A DNA stretch of 64,000 nt, taken from positions 62,001 through 126,000 of the forward strand of contig NZ_VOAK01000027.1 in the NCBI RefSeq assembly GCF_007859075.1, in the 5' to 3' direction. The position numbers and the translations under genes were made by a program. Within the stretch, counting starts at the first letter, position 1, and the number at the start of each line of letters is the position of its first letter. The notes under the pieces are model-generated. The model made no database searches. It was not told the origin of the DNA and was given only the letters and a program-made list of their open reading frames with translations. Positions 58,672 through 64,000 of the stretch are shown here, piece by piece. Source of the stretch: Gemmobacter aquaticus (GTDB taxonomy: Bacteria; Pseudomonadota; Alphaproteobacteria; Rhodobacterales; Rhodobacteraceae).

Positions 58672-59069
58672 GCGAGACCTCAAATGTCTGCCTCCGGGCG
58701 GTCCAAGGTCGGGGATCGGATCACGTCCTTGCAGGCCAGCTCGACTGTCGGACGATAGATCGGCGTCAGCACCTGAAAGGATTTTCACCCTTCGACATAC
58801 TTTGCATCTTCAGCCTACGCCGGGTCAGGTTCGGCGCTCCCAGACCAGGCCAATCCTACGTACTGCCTGGCCCGCAGACCTCATTTTGAAGCGAAGGTCT
58901 TTGAATTCGTTCGGCGTCTGTCGATGGGCCGTGCTACAGGAAGCAATCCGTCCGGATCGGCCCGGATCAACCAGCTTGCGGGCGTGCCGAAACCATGCGT
59001 GGTCACGCCCTCGTGGAGGTTCAGCTATGCGGGCAGCCACGGAATAGAAATTTTGCTGTCGAGGATATC
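58672..59069. other. Intergenic stretch downstream of the transposase remnant
   Basis: No convincing gene: short open frames lack ribosome sites and family features. The GC-rich DNA includes several pyrimidine runs but no clear repeat. It ends in the GAGGA ribosome site of the VOC gene. Confidence 0.4.
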
Positions 59070-59882
59070 ATGCCCCGTCGGATCGACCACCTCGTGCTAG
59101 CAGTAAATGATCTGGATGCCGCCGCGTCCTTTTATGAGGCGCTCGGGTTCATTGTTGGCGCCCGCAACCGCCATCCTTGGGGGACAGAGAACCGGATTGT
59201 ACAATTCACCTCATCCTTTCTGGAACTGATCACGATTGGCGAAGGCGCGCAGATACCGCCCCACGAACCGGGCCAATTCAGCTTTGGCGCCTTTGTTCGA
59301 GACTATCTGGAAAAGGGCGAAGGCTTGGCTATGCTGGTGCTGGATTCAAATGACGCGCGTGCCGACGCCGTTCACTTTTCGACATCAGGCCTTGGCGCGT
59401 ATGCGCCCTTCTACTTTGAACGAAAGGGGCAAAGGCCTGATGGCCGCGAAACCCATGTTGCGTTCACACTCGCTTTCGCCACGGACGTCAACCTGCCCAA
59501 CGCTGGCTTCTTTGTCTGCCAGCAGCACTTCCCGAATGCATTCTGGAACCCCGAACTGCAAGCCCATCCGAATGGTGCATCCAATATTGTGGGGGTCGAT
59601 ATCGGAGCCACTGCACCGCTGCGGCACGTCGGCTTTCTGTCGGAGTTCGCCGGATCTCCCATCGATGACACGCTGAGGGTAAGCCTTGAGTGCGAGGGCA
59701 CGATCACCCTGTGCAAATCACAGACCGAAGGGCTTATCGGCTTTACCATAGCGGTGCCCGACCTGACCAGAATCCGTGCCAGCCTGAAGGCGGCAGGGCT
59801 GGCCTGCACGGAATCTGCTCGCGAACTGACACTGAAAGCACACGCCGGTCGCGGCATGGCCATCCGGTTCGCTCTCTGCTGA
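59070..59882 (+). CDS. VOC-family protein (glyoxalase_3-like)
   Basis: The protein has 270 residues. The N-terminal VOC half is RIDHLVLAVNDLDAAASFYEALGFIVGARNRHPWGTENRIVQF, followed by SSFLELITIGEGAQIPP; a His in IDHLV and Glu in LELI may be ligands. The second half has FAFATDVNLPNAGFFVCQQHFP and an acidic C-terminus. It fits the Glyoxalase_3/YycE-like group of single-subunit VOC proteins, function unknown. A GAGGA site precedes the ATG. It lies beside the transposase scar and its base composition is lower in GC than its neighbours, so it may be a late arrival. Confidence 0.8.
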   Translation: MPRRIDHLVLAVNDLDAAASFYEALGFIVGARNRHPWGTENRIVQFTSSFLELITIGEGAQIPPHEPGQFSFGAFVRDYLEKGEGLAMLVLDSNDARADAVHFSTSGLGAYAPFYFERKGQRPDGRETHVAFTLAFATDVNLPNAGFFVCQQHFPNAFWNPELQAHPNGASNIVGVDIGATAPLRHVGFLSEFAGSPIDDTLRVSLECEGTITLCKSQTEGLIGFTIAVPDLTRIRASLKAAGLACTESARELTLKAHAGRGMAIRFALC

Positions 59883-59944
59883 CAGGCTACGCAGGGGCAG
59901 GCGATCTGAGGCCGCCGGGTGCAGGCTCCAGGACCTTCGCCGCG

Positions 59945-61072
59945 TCACGATCGGCAAGCGCTCAGAACGGGCCGTGGAACTGAATGGAAGACGGCGGCAA
60001 CCGCAGCGATGCTTGCCAGCGACCATCCCGCACTCCAGCTCAAAGCGGCGAGGCCGTGGTACATCGTTAACAGACGCAGAACCGTGGCCAACTGTACCAG
60101 TGCGAAGGCCATCCCAATCAAAGCCCCCAGTTGCAACGCGCCAGGCACGCGACGCATCCAGGCCCTTGCCATGACTGCAAGGACCATGCTTCCCATCAGC
60201 CCCATGGTCAGGGCATGGCTTGCAGTGGGCAGGCCAAGACCGACTGCGGGACTGAGCGACATGCTGACAAGGGCCAGACCAAGCGGAAGCCAGCACCAGG
60301 CGATCACCAATACGGCGAGATCGGCCTGCCTTTCGCGAAGACCTCTGGCGAGAGGCCAGGCGATCACCCGCGCGATCTGGCCCAGGGCGGCTAGCAGAAG
60401 AAGCAATCCTGTCCATCGCGCCCCAAGATCCGCCAGATGCACCATTAAGGCCAATCCCAAGGGAAGGCTTGCCGCAGTTGCCAGCGGCAGCAAGGACACA
60501 CGGATCGGCGTCTTGTCACCCGCCCTCGCATGCAGGAAGGCAGGGATGATACGGCCTCCGACCAGTGCCACCAGAAGTGCGATGCCCAGAACGGCAGTCA
60601 AGCCATCGGCATCCAGCCGCATGCGGACGGCAAAAAGCACCATAATCAGCGGAGCCAACGCCATCGGAAGCCGCTTCCAGACCCGCGCAGTGATAACGGG
60701 CAGGGCCAAAGCGACGGCCAGTCCGATGGGGTAAAGGCACTGCCCGACAAGGGCTGGCGCGTCCGGCATGCAGGGCCCACCGAGGAGCCTTCCCAGACCC
60801 CACGCCAGCACCAGCCCCTGCGTGGCCGTTGGTCCGTGCCCGATGCACGCGCGGTCGCGCCCAGCCTGCATCAGCCAATGGGGGAGCGCCGTCAACAGGT
60901 AGCCGCCCACCGCCGCCCCTGCAACGCCCAGCACAAGTTCTTGCCGATGCCACACAACGGGATCGCAGACAAACCCCGGCACGAGCCAGACCAGCGGCAC
61001 CAAAGCGGCCCATAGTGATGCCAGCAGGAACAGCGAAAGATGAGGTGCGCGCCAGAGGCCCCGGACAGCCAT
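59945..61072 (-). CDS. nnrS: NnrS family membrane protein
   Basis: The protein has 375 residues and is almost entirely membrane-embedded, with about 11-12 helices. It shows the NnrS features WHRQELVLGVAGAAVGGYLLTALPHWL near residue 45 and the conserved HALTMGLMGSMVLAVMARA segment. NnrS is a haem- and copper-containing inner-membrane protein needed for nitric oxide tolerance in denitrifiers. It is the last gene of a minus-strand run from the FNR-type box: UbiD-like, UbiX-like, YtfE-like, NnrS (9-bp gap). Confidence 0.88.
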   Translation of the reverse strand: MAVRGLWRAPHLSLFLLASLWAALVPLVWLVPGFVCDPVVWHRQELVLGVAGAAVGGYLLTALPHWLMQAGRDRACIGHGPTATQGLVLAWGLGRLLGGPCMPDAPALVGQCLYPIGLAVALALPVITARVWKRLPMALAPLIMVLFAVRMRLDADGLTAVLGIALLVALVGGRIIPAFLHARAGDKTPIRVSLLPLATAASLPLGLALMVHLADLGARWTGLLLLLAALGQIARVIAWPLARGLRERQADLAVLVIAWCWLPLGLALVSMSLSPAVGLGLPTASHALTMGLMGSMVLAVMARAWMRRVPGALQLGALIGMAFALVQLATVLRLLTMYHGLAALSWSAGWSLASIAAVAAVFHSVPRPVLSACRS

Positions 61073-61081
61073 GGTGACGGG

Positions 61082-61741
61082 TCAAACAGCTTCGAAGCGC
61101 GGGGTGAGGACCGTGTTTTCCAAGTGAATGTGGGCGATCAGATCCTCGGTGAACTTGGCGAGACCCGTATAGAGCGCAGACCAGGACCGACAGGCACCGT
61201 CTGGTAAAGTCAGGCCGCGCGTTGTGTGCTCAATGCCGCGAAGAAGAACCGAGACTTCATCATGTTCTTGCCGCATCGCACTTATCAGCTGCACCATCGT
61301 TGGATGCCCGCCCTGCCTCATCATCGGAAAGAGAGCCTGCTCTTGCCTGATCATGTGACTTTCCAGCACGTCGCGCAGCGCGAGAAGTCTCTCGGTCAGT
61401 CCGTTGGGCGCCTCGTCGTGGTCGCCATGGACGAATTCAACCTTCTGCGCCAGCGGGATCAGCCAGTCGAGTTCGGAGCGGTGGGTGTCGTGGTAGCGCG
61501 TCACCAAGTGGGCAATCAGCGGCAGTGTCTCTTGCGGCGCGTCGTGGCCCGCAGATATGGCCAAGGCACGAAGTTCATCCAGCAAAGTCTCCGCCGCAAG
61601 TCCATGCTTTGCGCTCGCGTCGGTGACAGACAACTTCCCACCGCAGCAGAAGCTGATCCCATGCCGGCGGAACACTTCGGCGGCACCGGGCAAGTCGGAT
61701 GCAATGTCGCCAACAAGCGCGGAAGGGGACAGGTCGGTCAT
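61082..61741 (-). CDS. Iron-sulfur cluster repair di-iron protein (ScdA/YtfE/DnrN family)
   Basis: The protein has 219 residues. The N-terminal CCGGK block of the ScdA-type domain is in HGISFCCGGKLSV. The hemerythrin-like di-iron site is seen in RYHDTHRSELDW, LRDVLESHMIRQEQALFP, MRQEHDEVSVLL and DLIAHIHLENTVLTP. The family repairs Fe-S clusters damaged by NO and in denitrifiers is DnrN. It overlaps the UbiX-like gene by 4 bp (ATGA) and is followed by NnrS. Confidence 0.92.
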   Translation of the reverse strand: MTDLSPSALVGDIASDLPGAAEVFRRHGISFCCGGKLSVTDASAKHGLAAETLLDELRALAISAGHDAPQETLPLIAHLVTRYHDTHRSELDWLIPLAQKVEFVHGDHDEAPNGLTERLLALRDVLESHMIRQEQALFPMMRQGGHPTMVQLISAMRQEHDEVSVLLRGIEHTTRGLTLPDGACRSWSALYTGLAKFTEDLIAHIHLENTVLTPRFEAV

Positions 61742-62316
61742 GGGGCAAATCCTTCAGTTGGAACCCATGCGCGCGCTTGAGGCGGCGCAATTTGCAGAAG
61801 ATCGACCGCGCGCGCGGCGATCTGGGCCGTGATCTGCGCGACTGTATCGGGACGCAGATAGAACGCGGGGACCGGGGGCATGACGATGCCCCCCATTTCG
61901 GTCACGGCAGCCATGTTGCGCAGATGCGCCAGCGTCAGCGGCGCCTCGCGCGCAAGCAGGACCAGCGGACGACGCTCTTTCAACTGCACGCTTGCCGAGC
62001 GTGTCAGCAGGTTGTCATCCAACCCATGCGCGATGGCCGCAAGACTGCGCATGGAGCAGGGAGCTATGATCATGCCATGGACGGGAAACGAGCCTGAGGC
62101 GATGGCTGCACCAAGGTCGATCACCGAATGCAGTCGGCAAGACAGCGTAACCAGTTCGTGGCGTGCCGCGGGCCCGATCTCAAGCGCCAGAGTGCGCTCG
62201 GCCATGGCAGAGAGAACCAGTTCCACGGTTGCGCCAGCCGTTTTCAGCGCGCGGGCACAATCCAGCGCCAGCGCCGCGCCTGAGGCACCGGATACGCCAA
62301 GGATGATACGAGTCAT
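61738..62316 (-). CDS. UbiX-family flavin prenyltransferase
   Basis: The protein has 192 residues. The nucleotide-binding start is TRIILGVSGASGAALALDCA, the middle APCSMRSLAAIAHGLDDNLLTRSASVQLKERRPLVLLARE is the UbiX/Pad1 core, and the end is NMAAVTEMGGIVMPPVPAFY. UbiX makes the prenylated FMN needed by UbiD. It overlaps the UbiD-like gene as ATGA and the YtfE-like gene as ATGA, so all three are coupled. Confidence 0.93.
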   Translation of the reverse strand: MTRIILGVSGASGAALALDCARALKTAGATVELVLSAMAERTLALEIGPAARHELVTLSCRLHSVIDLGAAIASGSFPVHGMIIAPCSMRSLAAIAHGLDDNLLTRSASVQLKERRPLVLLAREAPLTLAHLRNMAAVTEMGGIVMPPVPAFYLRPDTVAQITAQIAARAVDLLQIAPPQARAWVPTEGFAP

Positions 62317-63797
62317 GCCAGCACCCGCTGCAGCAAGCATTCGGCCCGAGCCTCATGTTCAGGGTCAATCTGCATGACACGGCCCCATTCGCGGTTCGTC
62401 TCAGCACCGATCTTGGTGGTCGCGTCGATTCCAAGCTTGCCCGCCAATCCCTCGCGCGGGGAGGCGAAGTCGAGGTAATCCATCGGCGTTCGGTCGAGCA
62501 CCATGACGTCCCGCACAGGGTCCATACGCGTCGCCATGGCCCAGACCACATCGTCCCAGGAGCGAGGGTTGATATCGCGGTCCACCACGATGATGGTCTT
62601 GGTGTAGCTGAACTGCGTCAACATGCCCCAAAGCGCCATCATCACTCGCCGCGCCTGCCCTGGATAGCGCTTGTCGATCTGCACCACCGCCATCCGGTAG
62701 GAGCAGGCGGCAGCGGGAAGCCAAAGATCGATGACTTCAGGGACCTGTGCGCGGATCACCGGCAAGGCAAGGGAGTTGAACACCTCTCCGATGACCGATG
62801 GCTCGTCAGGTGGGCGGCCGGTGACGGTGGACAGATACAGGGGATCCTGACGATGGGTGATGGTCGAAACACGCATCACTGGGAACGGCTCGACCGAATT
62901 GTAATAGCCAGTGTGGTCGCCAAACGGGCCTTCCGACGCTGTCTCCCCGGGGTGGACCCAGCCCTCCAGAATGACCTCGGCATGGGCAGGCACCAGCAGC
63001 GGCACAGTCTTTGCCGCCACAAGCTCTGCCCGTGCGCCGCGCAGAACGCCCGAGAACGCGAGCTCCGAGACGGTCTCTGGCAGGGGCAGTGCTGCTGAAA
63101 GGAGAGTCGCCGGGTCGCAACCAAGCGCGATGGCAACTGGCATCGGCTCGTTCGCGTGCAACCAGCTGCAGTAATGTGCCGCCCCGCCTCGATGCGCGAG
63201 CCAGCGCAGGATCAGTCGGTCGGGGCCAAGCACCTGCGCCCGATAAACACCGAGGTTGTAACGCGACAGCTGGCCCCTGTCTGACGCGTGCGGTCGGGTG
63301 ACAACGACGGGCCAGGTGATGAGCGGCCCGGCATCACCGGACCATGGCGTTTGTGCCGGGATCAGGGATAAATCTGGCGGCGCAGCCACCTCTTGCACCG
63401 GACCACGTCGAAGAAGCTTGGGGCGACTTTGCAGCGCAGCGCGCAACACCGGCCAGCGCGACAGGGCATCGCGCATCCCCTCTACCGGGGAAGGACTGCG
63501 CAGGGCGGCAAGAAACTCTCCGAAGGTGGGCACCTGATCCAGCGTCAGCCCCATCCCCGCCGCCACTCGTTCGGACGTGCCGAACAGGTTTGTGATGACC
63601 GGCATCTGGGCCCGCCGCTCGCCTTGGCGTGCATCGTCAAAGCGAAGTATCGGCCCGCCCAACCGCAGAGCTGCGAGTTGCACCGCAGTCATCTCGTGTC
63701 GCAGTTGCACGGGTTCGGCTATATGTGCCAGTTCACCCTGCCCTTCCGCATAGGCCAGAAAGGCGCGAAGGTCGGGAAAGACTGGCAGGCTACGCAT
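62313..63797 (-). CDS. UbiD-family decarboxylase
   Basis: The protein has 494 residues. Typical motifs are YNLGVYRAQVLGPDRL, GETASEGPFGDHTGYYNSVE with the active-site glutamate region, and the C-terminal LWGMLTQFSYTKTIIVVDRDINP and PMDYLDFASP. UbiD enzymes decarboxylate aromatic acids using prenylated FMN; in quinone synthesis they remove the carboxyl group of polyprenyl-4-hydroxybenzoate. It is the first gene after the FNR-type box and coupled to UbiX. The ATG at 63797 has a GGAAG site. Confidence 0.92.
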   Translation of the reverse strand: MRSLPVFPDLRAFLAYAEGQGELAHIAEPVQLRHEMTAVQLAALRLGGPILRFDDARQGERRAQMPVITNLFGTSERVAAGMGLTLDQVPTFGEFLAALRSPSPVEGMRDALSRWPVLRAALQSRPKLLRRGPVQEVAAPPDLSLIPAQTPWSGDAGPLITWPVVVTRPHASDRGQLSRYNLGVYRAQVLGPDRLILRWLAHRGGAAHYCSWLHANEPMPVAIALGCDPATLLSAALPLPETVSELAFSGVLRGARAELVAAKTVPLLVPAHAEVILEGWVHPGETASEGPFGDHTGYYNSVEPFPVMRVSTITHRQDPLYLSTVTGRPPDEPSVIGEVFNSLALPVIRAQVPEVIDLWLPAAACSYRMAVVQIDKRYPGQARRVMMALWGMLTQFSYTKTIIVVDRDINPRSWDDVVWAMATRMDPVRDVMVLDRTPMDYLDFASPREGLAGKLGIDATTKIGAETNREWGRVMQIDPEHEARAECLLQRVLA

Positions 63798-63848
63798 TGG
63801 TCGGGACTTCCTTTTCCGACCGGATAACCTCACCCGACGGGCCGCGAC

Positions 63849-63862
63849 TTGACTATCGTCAA
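63849..63862. promoter_or_regulatory. FNR/NnrR-type box TTGAC-N4-GTCAA
   Basis: TTGACTATCGTCAA is a perfect FNR-family palindrome. Its centre lies about 59 bp from the UbiD start (minus) and 64 bp from the plus-strand gene start at 63920, good spacing for activation in both directions. TTGAC half-sites are typical of NnrR/DNR or FnrL regulators of denitrification and low-oxygen genes. Confidence 0.8.
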
Positions 63863-63919
63863 TCCTGCCGCCGAGGCTTTTGCCTAAGTGGGGGAGGTCA
63901 GCTGTTCAGGGACAAACCG

Positions 63920-64000
63920 ATGCCTGCTTTGTTGCCGCGCCTGCCGCGAGCGTTCCAGCTCGTCGCGATGCCGCTTCCTGTGGTGCCGCTAAGCCTGTTA
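63920..64000 (+). CDS. Partial gene at right edge, possible UbiT (SCP2-type) quinone synthesis factor
   Basis: Only 27 codons are visible: an ATG followed by PALLPRLPRAFQLVAMPLPV and so on, open to the right edge. A proline-rich N-terminus of this kind (PRLPR...PLPxxPLSLL) recalls alphaproteobacterial UbiT proteins, which act in oxygen-independent ubiquinone synthesis with UbiU and UbiV. It shares the FNR-type box with the UbiD gene on the opposite strand. The identification is tentative. Confidence 0.4.
   Translation, partial: MPALLPRLPRAFQLVAMPLPVVPLSLL

Noticed and set aside
1-64000. tRNA, rRNA, CRISPR array or phage attachment site
   Set aside because: Reading both strands gave no cloverleaf, conserved rRNA sequence, regular repeat-spacer series or integrase gene.

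Overview
The window is high-GC DNA densely packed with bacterial genes. Gene content (dimethylglycine-dehydrogenase-like oxidases, ribose-type ABC systems, GFA proteins, NnrS/DnrN nitric-oxide genes, a full homogentisate pathway), frequent ATGA start/stop overlaps and codon use suggest an alphaproteobacterium, most likely Rhodobacterales/Paracoccaceae. This is inference from gene content; no rRNA or marker gene is present. No tRNA, rRNA, CRISPR array, intact prophage or intact insertion sequence was seen.

Layout. 1-2.0 kb: the end of a cobalamin/metal uptake operon (binding protein cut by the left edge, ATPase, DUF1636 protein) under a clear cobalamin riboswitch, all on the minus strand. 2.2-6.3 kb: an SH3-like exported protein, an AAA/DUF4143 ATPase, a small WGR protein, an FMN reductase and a double-VOC/carboxylesterase fusion. 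6.4-10 kb: an XRE-cupin regulator divergent from a large dimethylglycine/sarcosine-dehydrogenase-like flavoprotein, with perfect palindromes between them, then a GFA protein. 10.1-16.9 kb: a ribose-type ABC importer with a Gfo/Idh/MocA dehydrogenase and a sugar isomerase/epimerase, divergent from a LacI regulator with two well-formed operators. 17-22 kb: a MacB/LolCDE-like ABC exporter with an HlyD adaptor, and a TSUP transporter. 22.3-26 kb: an SbcD/SbcC-like (YhaO/YhaN) nuclease-ATPase pair.

26-42 kb is a glycan or glycoconjugate locus: GSCFA and SGNH-like proteins, several glycosyltransferases (two apparently fused to methyltransferase-like domains, one a two-domain transferase whose second half is a paralogue of its neighbour), FkbM and other methyltransferases, an alpha/beta hydrolase, a lectin-like protein and a sulfatase-fold enzyme carrying C-terminal RTX calcium-binding repeats. 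It has no visible flippase, polymerase, initiating transferase or exporter. It is the least explained part of the window.

42-50 kb is an amine or omega-amino-acid catabolic block (APC permease, aldehyde dehydrogenase, UPF0261 protein; IclR regulator, class III aminotransferase, MBL hydrolase). 50-58.2 kb encodes tyrosine/homogentisate degradation (HPPD, HmgA, MaiA, FAH) with MarR and Lrp regulators, plus a flavin hydroxylase and a 66-residue DUF2783 partner that may supply homogentisate from a hydroxyphenylacetate. 58.2-59.07 kb is a scar with an IS3-family transposase remnant. 59-64 kb holds a VOC protein, then nnrS, a ScdA/YtfE-type protein, ubiX-like and ubiD-like genes. These run from a promoter with an FNR/NnrR-type box, which is shared with a divergent gene cut by the right edge that may be ubiT. 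Together they suggest NO protection and oxygen-independent quinone synthesis under low oxygen.
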